DNA of 36,185 nt from Nemertoderma westbladi (GCA_032718475.1 JAUCBJ010006379.1:1-36185), one strand, 5' to 3'. Shown: positions 9,430-19,450, counted from the stretch's first letter. Made by a program: numbers and translations. The notes: generated from the sequence alone by a model not told the origin.

Positions 9430-10190
9430 TTACACCACGTCCTGGAATATAGTGTCGTTATTCAGGTACCTGCCCCCCCCCCCCCCCAATTTTTCTACAA
9501 ATCGTAATGAGATTGAGCATGACATTTGAAACAGAGTTAGTTTCACTAACTCCTCCTGACTGGGTGAGCCAGAATTTTTATTTTTGCTTTCATTCTTTGA
9601 GACAGGGGGGGAAACTCGACGCAAAACCCGCCTGGGCGAATTAATATCCCGCCTCAATGTTAAATTGTCACTTTAGGGAAAGGAGCAGGTTACAGTGGCA
9701 CGTTATTTTAACCGAAACAATAAACTAAACACAATAGAACAAACAGGTTACAGTTTTATTTTTGAGAGTAATCAGCTGTTATTTGCGTCTCATTTCCCCT
9801 GGAGAGGGATGCATTTTTATTGCGTCCAGTTCCCCCCCCCCCCCCCCCCCCCCTATCTGCATTCTTTAGCTACAAGCGTTTGAAAATGGGGTCACCGATG
9901 ATATTACACCAGTTACACTGCAATTATTCTTGAACCTTATCTTAAAAATATTTATATTTGGTTGGGAAATAGCTGAGATATGAGCGTTCAAATGTTGCAT
10001 GGTTTTGCACTTTATTCAATTAAATAAAAACATCATATTGTAGCATTGCATTGTTGCCCAGCTACGTAAGGGATAAACAAAATGTTCCAGAATATGATGT
10101 ATTTATTAAATAGAAAAAAAGGCCTGCATAGGAAGCACATACATGCAACATTCGAATGCCCATAATATCTCAGCTATTTCCCAACCAAAT
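9430..10190 (+). mobile_element. FB-1 copy 3, interrupted by MITE-1
   Basis: 9430-9590 matches the start of FB-1 arm 1, including TGGAATATAGTGTCGTTATT and a 15-C tract at 9473-9487. After a MITE insertion the match resumes at 9869 (GCTACAAGCGTTTG...ATATTACACCAGTTACAC), runs through the loop (TTGCCCAGCTACGTA) and into part of arm 2 (CAACATTCGAATGCCCATAA), and stops where the 63-bp minisatellite begins near 10190. The copy is truncated in arm 2. Confidence 0.8.
9600..9859. mobile_element. MITE-1 copy a (G/C-tract termini), 260 bp
   Basis: The left end reads AGACAG then G7 then AAACTCGACGCAAAA. The right end reads TTGCGTCCAGTT then C22 then TATCTG. The target duplication is CATTCTTTG (9591-9599) against CATTCTTTA (9860-9868), nine bases with one change, and the surrounding FB-1 sequence is continuous when the element is removed. 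The interior includes GCGAATTAATATCCCGCC, AAAGGAGCAGGTTACA and TTTTGAGAGTAATCAGCTGT. It has no coding capacity. It belongs to a three-copy family in this window (27387-27642 and 34522-34782). Confidence 0.85.
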
Positions 10191-10573
10191 TCCTTCCACA
10201 GTAAACCCTTCCACTCTTTTTCCCAAAGGAATGCCTGTTCACCACCAAGAGTGATCTTCCACAGTAAAACCATCCATTCTGTATCCTAAAGGAATGCCTG
10301 TTCAAAACCATGGGTGATCTTTCACGGTAAATCCTTCCACTCTGTTTCCCAAAGTAATGTCTGTTCACCATCGTGGGTGACCTTCCACCCACAGTAAACC
10401 CGTCCACTCTGTTTCCTAAAGGAATGCCTATTCACCACCATGGGTGATCTTCCACAGTAAATCCTTCCACTCTGTTTCCCAAAGTAATGTCTGTTCACCA
10501 TCATGGGTGACCTTCCACAGTATACCCGTCCACTCTGTTTCCTAAAGGAATGCCTGTTCACCACCATCGGTGA
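10191..10573 (+). repeat. 63-bp minisatellite, about 6 copies
   Basis: CTTCCACAGTAAA-type blocks recur at about 10191, 10255, 10318, 10381, 10449 and 10510. Each unit also has CACTCTGTTTCC, AAAGGAATGCCTGTTCACCA or its AAAGTAATGTCTG variant, and a TGGGTGA end. The two unit types partly alternate. The unit is 21 codons long, so open frames across it are an artefact of periodicity. Confidence 0.9.
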
Positions 10574-10611
10574 AATAAATGAAAGATCATACAAATCACA
10601 GGCACATCACA

Positions 10612-13033
10612 GGACATATCGTGGTTGCCTGTCACAGGCACTGTTATTTACTGCATGGACATATCGTGGTTGTCTGTCACAGGCACTGTTACTTACTGCA
10701 TGGACATATTGTGGTTGTCTGTCACAGGTACTGTTATTTACTGCATGGACATATCGTGGTTGTCTGTCACATGCACTGTTACTTACTGCATGGACATATT
10801 GTAGTTGTCTGTCACAGGTACCGTTACTTACTGCATGGACATATTGTAGTTGTCTGTCACAGGTAATGTTACTTACTGCTGCATGGACATATCGTGGTTG
10901 TCTGTCACAGGCACTGTTACTTACTGCATGGACATATTGTAGTTGTCTGTCACAGGCACTGTTACTTACTGCATGGACATATCTTGGTTGTCTGTCACAG
11001 GTACTGTTACTTACTGCATGGACATATCGTGGTTGTCTGTCACAGGTACTGTTACTTACTGCATGGACATATTGTGGATGTCTGTCACAGGCACTGTTAC
11101 TTACTGCATGGACATATCGTGGTTGTCTGTGACAGGCACTGTTACTTACTGCATGGACATATTGTGGTTGTCTGTAACAGGCACTGTTACTTACTGCATG
11201 GACATATCGTGGTTGTCTGTCACAGGCACTGTTACTTACTGCATGGACATATTGTGGTTGTCTGTCACAGGCACTGTTACTTACTGCATGGACATATCGT
11301 GGTTGTCTGTCACAGGCACTGTTACTTACTGCATGGACACATTGTGGTTGTCTGTCACAGGTACTGTTACTTACTGCATGGACATATCGTGGTTGTCTGT
11401 CACAGGTACTGTTACTTAATGCATGGATATATCGTTGTTGTCTGTCAGAGGCACTGTTACTTACTGATTGGATATATTGTGGTTGTCTGTCATAGGCACT
11501 GTTACTTACTGCAAGGACATATTGTGGTTGTCTGTCACATGCTCTGTTACTTACTGGATGGACATATCTTAGTTGTCTGTCACAGGTACTGTCACTTACT
11601 GCATGGACATATCGTGGTTGTCTGTGACAGGCACTGTTACTTACTGCATGGACATATTGTGGTTGTCTGTCACAGGCACTGTTACTTACTGCATGGACAT
11701 ATTGTGGATGTCTGTCACAGGCACGGTTACTTACTGCATGGACATATCGTGGTTGTCTGTCACAGGTACTGTTACTTACTGCAAGGACATATTGTGGTTG
11801 TCTGTCACATGTACTGTTACTTACTGCATGGACATATTGTGGATGTCTGTCACAGGCACGGTTACTTACTGCATGGACATATCGTGGTTGTCTGTGACAG
11901 GCACTGTTACTTAATGCATGGACATATTGTGGTTGTCTGTCACAGGCACTGTTACTTACTGCATGGACATATCGGGGTTGTCTGTCACAGGCACTGTTAC
12001 TTACTACATGGACATATCGTGGATGTCTGTCACAGGTACTGTTACTTACTGCAAGGACATATTGTGGTTGTCTGTCACATGTACTGTTACTTACTGCATG
12101 GACATATTGTGGTTGTCTGTCACAGGTACTGTTACTTAATGCATGGACATATCGTTGTTGTCTGTCAGAGGCACTGTTACTTACTGCATGGACATATTGT
12201 GGTTGTCTGTCACAGGCACTGTTACTTACTGCATGGACATTGGACATATCGTGGTTGTCTGTCACAGGCACTGTTACTTACTGCATGGACATATTGTGGT
12301 TGTCTGTCACAGGCACTGTTACTTACTGCATGGACATATCGTGGTTGTCTGTCACAGGCACTGTTACTTACTGCATGGACATATTGTGGTTGTCTGTCAC
12401 AGGTACTGTTACTTACTGCATGGACATATCGTGGTTGTCTGTCACAGGCATTGTTACTTACTGCATGGACACATTGTGGTTGTCTGTCACAGGTACTGTT
12501 ACTTAATGCATGGACATATCGTTGTTGTCTGTCAGAGGCACTGTTACTTACTGCATGGACATATTGTGGTTGTCTGTCACAGGCACTGTTACTTACTGCA
12601 TGGACATATCGTGGTTGTCTGTCACAGGCACTGTTACTTACTGCATGGACATATTGTGGTTGTCTGTCACAGGCACTGTTACTTACTGATTGGACATATT
12701 GTGGTTGTCTGTCACAGGCACTGTTTACTTACTGCATGGACATATTGTGGTTGTCTGTCACAGGCACTGTTACTTACTGCATGGACATATCGTGGTTGTC
12801 TGTCACAGGTACTGTTACTTAATGCATGGATATATCGTTGTTGTCTGTCAGAGGCACTGTTACTTACTGATTGGATATATTGTGGTTGTCTGTCATAGGC
12901 ACTGTTACTTACTGCAAGGACATATTGTGGTTGTCTGTCACATGCTCTGTTACTTACTGGATGGACATGTGGTTGTCTGCCACATGCACTGTTACTTACT
13001 GCATGGACATATTGTAGTTGTCTGTCACAGACA
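10612..13033 (+). repeat. 45-bp minisatellite array, about 54 copies
   Basis: The unit starts GGACATATCGTGGTTGTCTG, continues TCACAGGCACTGTTACTTAC and closes with TGCAT; the spacing between successive GCATGGACAT blocks is exactly 45. Variants at two sites (ATCGTGG or ATTGTGG; GGCACTG or GGTACTG) alternate locally, giving 90-bp dimers. Longer blocks are duplicated inside the array. 45 is a multiple of three and the unit lacks stops in several frames, so very long frames open on both strands (642 codons plus, 554 codons minus). None has a start context, a flanking non-repeat domain or codon structure supporting a gene, so the stretch is annotated as satellite only. A small irregularity (an extra TGGACAT) lies near 12235-12247. 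Confidence 0.97.
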
Positions 13034-14600
13034 CTTAGTAAATCACTTAATAACGACTAAGTGACAACATTTCACTTTAGTAAATATGCAGGTTAATTGG
13101 ATTCTAGAATAGCATACACAGTCCTGCTGGGCCTGGGATGGGTATAATTCCAGTTAAGAAATAACCATATCACTTGATGCTCAAATCGATTCCTTTGTAA
13201 TACAATTTATATATCAACTGATAATTAAATAACGAAAAGTAATATAACTAAAACAACATGGTAAATCCAATAAATAAAATACAGTAGCTGAGCTGAACGC
13301 AATGACAATAAAATATTTAACAACAGTAGGCCTAACATATCTGACAGTCAGTCTTCTAATTACTGCAACTATACCTATCAACATTCAACATATCTAACTA
13401 GTCATAAAAAAACATTATTACTCAACATTGGAAACCGTGAACCAAAATTAACAAAATAACACACACTATGTCACTATATCGTATAATAGAATCAAAAACA
13501 ACAATAACAAAATTTTTTAAAATTACTGACGACGAAAAATATATAATGATGATAAAACTACAAAAGACGTAGAACATGCGAACGGTAAACTACGGAGAAA
13601 CAATTACTTTATGTAGAATAATACTATCACACAATGTACCGGTACTGTAATGTAAAACCATGGGATTTGAACTCTTATATTTCAGCTATCTTACGATAAA
13701 ATCCACATATTTTCAGAGGTCTGGAATCATAATAAGTATGAGTGCTATTCGTTGAGACATGATATGAAACCTTAGCCAAAATGGCCTTTGCGTCCAGTTT
13801 TCCACCGTTCTCAACATCAAATTGTAAATTGCCACTTTGCAGACATCTATTTTTTGAAATATTATGCCCTTTTTTTACTAAGTAAACTTTCTAAAAGTCA
13901 CCAATAAATAATTGAGTTTTTTTTCATATTTTACATTTGGTAATAATCGGAAATCATCGATAATCGATAGAAAATTTCAAAAAATCGGTCCAATTATAAA
14001 TATCCAGGACAAACTATATTTATTTCAAATGGCTGTCAAAGTTCAAAGTGCGTTAAAAGTGCGACGAAAAACCAAACAGCTGTGGCCAGAAAGTGCTGTG
14101 TGAACTAGGCTTCATTGTGTGTGGATGCACGAGGAAAAGTGTACAATTAACAAACACCACTTATAATTCGCCCGAAGAAAATAAAAATGTGGCATTTCTC
14201 ATTAGTACGAAAGTTTAACAACGATTAAAATACACAAAAGTAAATAATAGTTTAATATTGAGATTATTAATTATAAAAGAATGGAAATCTAAACGTAATA
14301 CATAGTTAATTAATTCAAATGGATCAATAATAATAAATTCAATACATATGTATTACAATAAAAACAATATTTCAAAGAATTAAACAACATAAATTTTTCA
14401 AACAAAACTCTCTGTAGTGAACCATGGATGACACTAAACCACTGGTTCCGGTTAAAAAAGGTTCATTGAATTTGAGAAAAAAATCCATGATGATTCAGGA
14501 TTTCAGTATTAATAAAGTATAAGTACTATGCTTATATTTCCACCTAATTTTAAAAATTATATAAAAAGTGATGTTGTTTGATGGTACAACTGTAGACGTT
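13034..14600. other. AT-rich intergenic stretch
   Basis: No credible gene. A short open frame at 13912-14103 has no recognisable domain. TTTGCGTCCAGTTTTCC at about 13787-13803 resembles the MITE-1 terminal GCGTCCAGTT motif and may be a relic of one end; no second end was found. Confidence 0.45.
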
Positions 14601-14608
14601 CTTCAGTG
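14601..14608 (+). repeat. 8-bp target duplication CTTCAGTG, left copy
   Basis: Identical to 15770-15777, directly flanking the CAGGGTTTTTTT ends of the hAT-type element. Confidence 0.85.
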
Positions 14609-15769
14609 CAGGGTTTTTTTTCTAAATATGTTAGTGAAATTTATAAATAAAAATAGTGATTTCTAAATTTTTTAAACTTGTTTAGAAATATTTCTAAAAT
14701 TAAATATTGCAAACAACGAATTGAAAAATATAAACTTTACTATACAGCGTTTGAAATAAAAACACCTGTAAATCAAAATTTAAGATTAACCATTTTAATT
14801 TATTATTAATGTTGTTTGTTCCTTGTTCATTCACCAGAATCGAATACTTGATCCTCTAAATCTGATTCATCTCCATCAGCTTCATTTGTACCAACTTCTA
14901 TAATATAAAATAAACTCACTCATTTCTCGTGGTATTGTTTATTTCTAAGTAGATCGACACCGACTGTGTTACAGTGTAAGTGTGTTTCACTGACATTCCC
15001 ATAATTTACAGTCTTATAAATTTTATACTTATTTTACTGTCCCAACACCCCAATCATGTGGAATATTCCTTCCCAATAAAAATTGCATTAATTTAACAAA
15101 GCTGCATTACATAGGGTAGTAGGTCTTTATTAGTTTAATATTTCGAGGATATTTAAGATTACGTAGGCCCTCGCCTCACTGGTAACTCATGAGTCGTATG
15201 TCATAAGTCGCTTTCAGACTTTGTCTGAGTCCATTGATGTCAAAAGTAGGCATATATCTCCCGTGCTCTACTGGTAAGTCATAAGTCCTTTCTTAAAAAA
15301 TATAAGATGCGCCTAACATTTAATGGAACACCATAAATTGCTGTACAATATTTTCTGGCTTGCTGCTACCCAAAGAACTAATCACATGCCTCTTGTCGGA
15401 TATAACTCATGAGTCGTATGTCAAAAGATGGAACATAATCACTTTCGACCCATGGGTCATAACAAACGACTTATGACATACCAGTGGAAGCGCTCCCATT
15501 GAATTGAAACCAATGTGTTCCATAATTTATTTTAACTTATGACATATACGACATACGACTTGCCAGTACAATACCGTATGGTTGAATAAAGTAGAAAACA
15601 AAGCAATACAGGAAGTAATAGGCTTACATGGCCTACTTTTCAAAATTAATCTTTCAAATTCGTCATTGGGCAAATTATTTTGGTTTTCTAAACAAATTAA
15701 AGATTTTCTAAATTTTTCCTCGCCGTATAGAAACTTTTCACAGCGGATATTTTGAAAAAAAAAACCCTG
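14609..15769. mobile_element. Non-autonomous hAT-type element, 1161 bp
   Basis: The ends are CAGGGTTTTTTTTCTAAAT on the left and, as the reverse complement of the right end, CAGGGTTTTTTTTTTCAAAA. A perfect 8-bp duplication, CTTCAGTG, flanks them. CAG-type tips plus an 8-bp duplication are diagnostic of the hAT superfamily. Subterminal TTTCTAAATTTTT and TTGTTTAGAAA words occur near both ends. No transposase frame survives. A short minus-strand frame at about 14838-14905 (ending DLEDQVFDSGE then TGA) is strongly acidic and could be a remnant of a C-terminus, but this is weak. Another MITE lies inside (about 15172-15572). Confidence 0.85.
15172..15572. mobile_element. MITE nested in the hAT element
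   Basis: The left end reads CACTGGTAACTCATGAGTCG then TATGTCATAAGTCG. The right end, as reverse complement, reads TACTGGCAAGTCGTATGTCG then TATATGTCATAAG. Two further internal copies of the same word set (TACTGGTAAGTCATAAGTC near 15266 and GACTTATGACATACCAGTGG near 15465) suggest two or more related MITEs inserted together, or internal duplication. No coding capacity. Exact borders are uncertain by about 10 bases. Confidence 0.6.
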
Positions 15770-15777
15770 CTTCAGTG
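15770..15777 (+). repeat. 8-bp target duplication CTTCAGTG, right copy
   Basis: Matches 14601-14608 exactly. Confidence 0.85.
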
Positions 15778-15981
15778 ATAATTTAGGAATAATAATAATA
15801 CTAATATTAACACTAATATTTAAAATTGACTTTAGATTTTTAATTTAAGTTGACCCATAGAGAAAATAATGAGCGTGTTAAATTACAAAATAGTCAAAAA
15901 TCAGATATCACCGCGGCGAAGGTATATTACAGTAAATAGTAAAAATATGTATGTACAATGAGTTATTGTATCCATACCGGC

Positions 15982-16074
15982 AGTATTATACTAAGTACCG
16001 GTACCGGTACCGGTAGTATATAATATACTAAGTACCGGTACTGGTAGTATATAATATACTAAGTACTGGTACTG
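15982..16074 (+). repeat. Short tandem repeat with ACCGGT cores, about 31-bp unit
   Basis: CTAAGTACCGGTACYGGTAG followed by TATATAATATA is repeated about three times, the first unit carrying an extra GTACCG. Each unit combines the palindromes ACCGGT and TATAATATA. Confidence 0.85.
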
Positions 16075-17090
16075 AAATTTACAGAAAACTTTAATCACTG
16101 ACTACTTATCGTCTCTCTGCTCGAGAATTTTGTTAGACCTGGAAACATTCCAATATATATTATATAATTTATGTTAATAATACTATTATAGTAAAGTAAG
16201 ATATGACATTTATATATAATGAATAATTATATATAATTTATACATTTATTGTAATATCGAAATGTCAATATTATTCTTTGCATCTAATAATTATATTTTG
16301 TTGTAATTTTATATACTTAGTAATTATTCTTTTACACGATTTTTATTCTTAATTTTTGGCGTGGGCAAAGTTGTACTGTACCCAAAATTTTAGTAAAAAG
16401 TTACAACTTTCAGACTTTGGCCCAAAGTATGCATATTTTGTATGTAAGACAACAGGTAGGTCAGTAGGTAGGCGACCGGTATGCAGTGAGTACCTGGAGT
16501 AGGCTGGTACTACACCTACTACCGGTCAGCCGGTATCTAATTTGTTTTGATTTTTGTTATTTACTCTTGGAACTTGGATACAAATATATATAGCCTACCG
16601 GCACCGGCTGACCGGTACTACAAGGTTTATATAGCCTGCCAGCCTGCTATTCGAACATTTGCAACATTGGTTCACAGGTTCAATGGCGCCTGACTTGAAA
16701 CGGCGAAAAGTTGGGGCGCTGCTGCTACTACACTGCTGCTAAACTCAATGAAGCCTTAGATCTTATTACAGTACAGCAGTATTAGGTCCAAAACTCTAAC
16801 TCAACGACAAAGCAGCAAAAAAATTCAATATAAGTATAAGTAGCATGTAGGTCAACTCTTAAAAATAAACTGGGAGATAAACATACAGACATATGGAGTC
16901 AGTTTGCCAGGGCCCAGACTGCCTGGCTGCCTGGCTGCCTGGGGACTGCAGAGCAGACTGTCTAAAACCCGGGCGCCGGGCCGGTCCCAGTCTCTGTCCA
17001 CTGAACCTAAAACCCGGTCGGTCCAATTTTTGCCCGGTCCATACAAAAATTCCTAAAACCTGGTCCGAATAATTCCTAAACACCCGGCAC
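16075..17090. other. AT-rich intergenic stretch with scattered ACCGGT words
   Basis: No gene was seen. Minor features are ACCGGY-rich sequence near 16480-16630 and a small tandem CTGGCTGC repeat at about 16918-16943. Open frames at 16852-17188 on the minus strand are low-complexity, made of GPGFR/RPGARV-like runs over repeated CCCGGTCC words. Confidence 0.5.
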
Positions 17091-17215
17091 CCGGTCCATA
17101 AACTCGCGGTCCAAAAAATGAAATGACTAAAACCCGGTCCGGTCTCAGTCTTAAAGTTAAACTTAAAATGTCTAAAACCCAGTCCCAAAATCCTGGTCCA
17201 ATTTTTTTTCTTTAT
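16960..17215 (+). repeat. Dispersed 'CTAAAACCCGGTCC' repeats
   Basis: The word TAAAACCCGGTCC or a close variant recurs at about 16963, 17010, 17053, 17130 and 17175. An inverted copy of the 17095-17215 segment (GGACCGGGTTTTAGTCATT) lies at about 19500-19550, just before the BEL remnant. Confidence 0.6.
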
Positions 17216-17309
17216 TTTACCGTATGTCTACAGTATAGTTTATATTATAGATATAGGCCTACATGTTAATTAAATTCGACCCTAGTATACAGTATCGTGG
17301 CTGGGAAAT

Positions 17310-17530
17310 TAGAACCGGGATCTTCCGGCGAATTTAGATCCAACTGTCCAAGGCACACATGCAATAGATCCTAGACGAACTTATGGCAACTTAGATATAA
17401 GGCGAACTTAGATCCTACAGTAGATGAACTTCTGGTTAATTTAGACGTTAGCGAACATAGATCCTGGATGAACTTAGCTTAGATCCAAACCGAACCTAAA
17501 TCCATGGCGAACTTAGACCTGCTGAAAGTC
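17310..17530 (+). repeat. Degenerate tandem repeat of 'GCGAACTTAGATCC'
   Basis: Variants of GGCGAACTTAGATCC recur at roughly 20-30-bp spacing from 17326 to 17520 (for example GACGAACTTATGG, GGCGAACTTAGATCCTA, GATGAACTTAGC, GGCGAACTTAGACC). Spacing and sequence are both loose, so this is an old array. Confidence 0.6.
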
Positions 17531-18034
17531 GATTTGGGAAGAAATTAGATAATCGACAAACTTACAGGCAGGAGAGCGAGAGAGTGGTTAAAACTGATTA
17601 GCGCTACTGATATGAGACGCCTTTTTCCATTTCTGAACAAAAATTATATTGAAACATTAATTATTCGGTAGCATAATATTTTCATAATACAGTATCCCTC
17701 CTTGCCTCCTGGACTGTGAACATATAACATCACTTAAAATCTATTATCTTCTTTAGCAGCTACATTGCTGTTGCTGTTTGGTTGTTTTGTTTGTGCCAAT
17801 TCTATATATTTTCATTCAAAATATAACATATTATAAGTAACATTAATTAAATTAGTGAAAAGACCTACTATTTTTATAGAATAGGGGTATTATTACGGAG
17901 AAACAATAAGAATAAAAGAAACAAGAATAATATTTGTTTATTTTGTTGATCAACTTTGTGCCAAATACTTCTACTAAAGTATTAGGAAATTTGAGGGATC
18001 TATCACTTGATATATCACTTTCTGCTTTTCCATC

Positions 18035-18222
18035 TGGGTGAGTACAAAACAAAGACCAAAAGACTCAAGACCTGTAAAGTCGCGTTCCGCCCCAAAGAGC
18101 GTTAGGTCCCATTGCCATTTAAAGGAGCAGGTTACAGAGGCGTGTTGGGGGAACTAAACAATAAACGAATGTTAACACATGTGTTTGTACAGGTCTTTTG
18201 GTCTTTGTTTTGTACTCACCCA
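18035..18222. mobile_element. MITE-2 copy a, about 188 bp
   Basis: The ends are inverted: TGGGTGAGTACAAAACAAAG on the left and CTTTGTTTTGTACTCACCCA on the right, with an inner second pair (AAAGACTC/GGTCTTTTGG). A 7-8-bp duplication, TTCCATC(T), flanks it at 18028-18035 and 18223-18230. The interior carries CCCAAAGAGCGTTAGGTCCC, AAAGGAGCAGGTTACAG and AACAATAAACGAA. It has no coding capacity. The duplication length suggests a hAT-type mobiliser, not proven. Short frames at 17852-18052 and 18112-18315 cross its borders and are not genes. Confidence 0.85.
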
Positions 18223-18225
18223 TTC

Positions 18226-18290
18226 CATCTCGACGAATTAATATCTCGCCTCCAAGTTAAATTATCAATGAAGGGAAACTTATTTAATGA
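18226..18290 (+). repeat. MITE-1-like internal fragment
   Basis: CGACGAATTAATATCTCGCC followed by TCCAAGTTAAATTATCAATG and AGGGAAA resembles the first third of MITE-1 (compare 9637-9680). MITE-2 copy a begins immediately to its left. No MITE-1 terminus is visible. Confidence 0.5.
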
Positions 18291-18299
18291 CACCGTATT

Positions 18300-19060
18300 C
18301 AAACTAAACCACTAACTTAATCTGTAAAGCACTGCTTGTATCTTTACTAATACTCTTTGTATGTACAGTAGCCCAATACCATAGTGGAGGAGTTACATTC
18401 CCATCATAGTTAGCAATGAAGCTAAAAATAGCTCAATACAATAGTGACAGACAACACTTCACCTTGTGAAATGGGACAAATCTGTAATGCGGGGTCATGT
18501 TCCCACGGAAGTATCTTGCAGTTTATCACTCACTAGACAGTTGGTACAGTAGCAAAGCTTTTACAAATCAGGGGCGGGGGTCAAAAAGCTGCTGTTGATA
18601 TTAATAATGGAGACATTACAAACTTATGTAAATTGATACAATATAATAATGCTAGCTTGATCAATAACTTCAGTATAGGGGGCCCTACAAGTAAAATAAA
18701 GTTATCCTTGAAACACCGGCATGAATAAGATGATGATTAATAAGATGATTAATGTTTGCGCCTCTATTAATATTTTCGTTATACTGATTTAAATATTTGA
18801 GGCCCTCAATACCAGGAGAAGCGCACAACAATGTTTATTTCCCTCACTGAATATGTTTGTGCACTGCATTGCGGCGCACACCACACCCCCCCCCCCCCAC
18901 CCCTCCCTTTACTGCCTTATGGAAATATGCATATTATATATATCTGAATACATACATATCTGAATGATACACATCAAATGCTGCGTACCGCATGTTTACA
19001 GTACTCCACTGTACTATATCTTTTGAATGACTACCATTTAAATAATAGAGCGTTAAACAT
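18300..19060. other. Intergenic stretch
   Basis: Nothing coding was recognised. A C-rich run (CCCCCCCCCCCACCCC) lies near 18886-18905. Confidence 0.5.
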
Positions 19061-19067
19061 CATAAAA

Positions 19068-19450
19068 AGGGTGAGTACAAAACAAAGACCAAAGACCCCA
19101 TTAAGTAACATGCATAGTCTTGTAACATCTGTTAAATTTCGTTTATTGTTTTGGTTGCCCCAACCCCAACATGCCTCTGTAACATGCTTCTTTACTAAAC
19201 TGCACCTTTAAATGGCAATGGGAGTAATGGGACCTAACGCACTTTGGGACCTGTGCAAAACAAAGAGTTAAAGTCGCGTTAGATCCCAAAGAGCATTAGG
19301 TCCCAAAGAGCATTAGATCCCATTGCCATTTAAAGGAGCAGGTTACATATGCGTTTTAGGGGAACCAAAACAATAAACGAAAGTTAACACATGTGTTTTG
19401 GTTCATGTCTTTAGTCTTTGGGTCTTTGGTTTTTGTTTTGTACTCACCCT
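19068..19450. mobile_element. MITE-2 copy b, hairpin dimer, 383 bp
   Basis: The outer ends are AGGGTGAGTACAAAACAAAG and CTTTGT...TACTCACCCT, flanked by CATAAAA at 19061-19067 and 19451-19457. Instead of one MITE-2 body it holds two in opposite orientation. 19070-19245 contains GTTTATTGTTTTGGTTG...GGTACCTAA-type words and 19260-19450 contains their complement (CCCAAAGAGCATTAGGTCCC, CATTTAAAGGAGCAGGTTAC, CCAAAACAATAAACG). CCCAAAGAGCATTAG appears twice in tandem near 19290-19320. The result is a fold-back of roughly 170-bp arms that could form a long hairpin. Confidence 0.8.

Noticed and set aside
10607-12898. Very long open frames (642 aa plus, 554 aa minus and others) as repetitive proteins
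   Set aside because: They follow automatically from a 45-bp unit with no stops in several frames; both strands are open at once and no unique flanking domain or start context exists.
10612-13033. CRISPR array
   Set aside because: Units are contiguous 45-bp repeats with no unique spacers, in eukaryotic-type DNA.
13655-13675. tRNA B-box-like sequence (AGTTCAAATCC on the minus strand)
   Set aside because: No matching A box or cloverleaf could be found around it.
16852-17188. Minus-strand frames of 64 and 109 aa
   Set aside because: Low-complexity translation of repeated CCCGGTCC words.
17852-18052. Minus-strand frame resembling a coding exon (SLKFPNTLVEVFG)
   Set aside because: It crosses the border of MITE-2 copy a, is stopped on both sides and has no partner exon; too little to support a gene.
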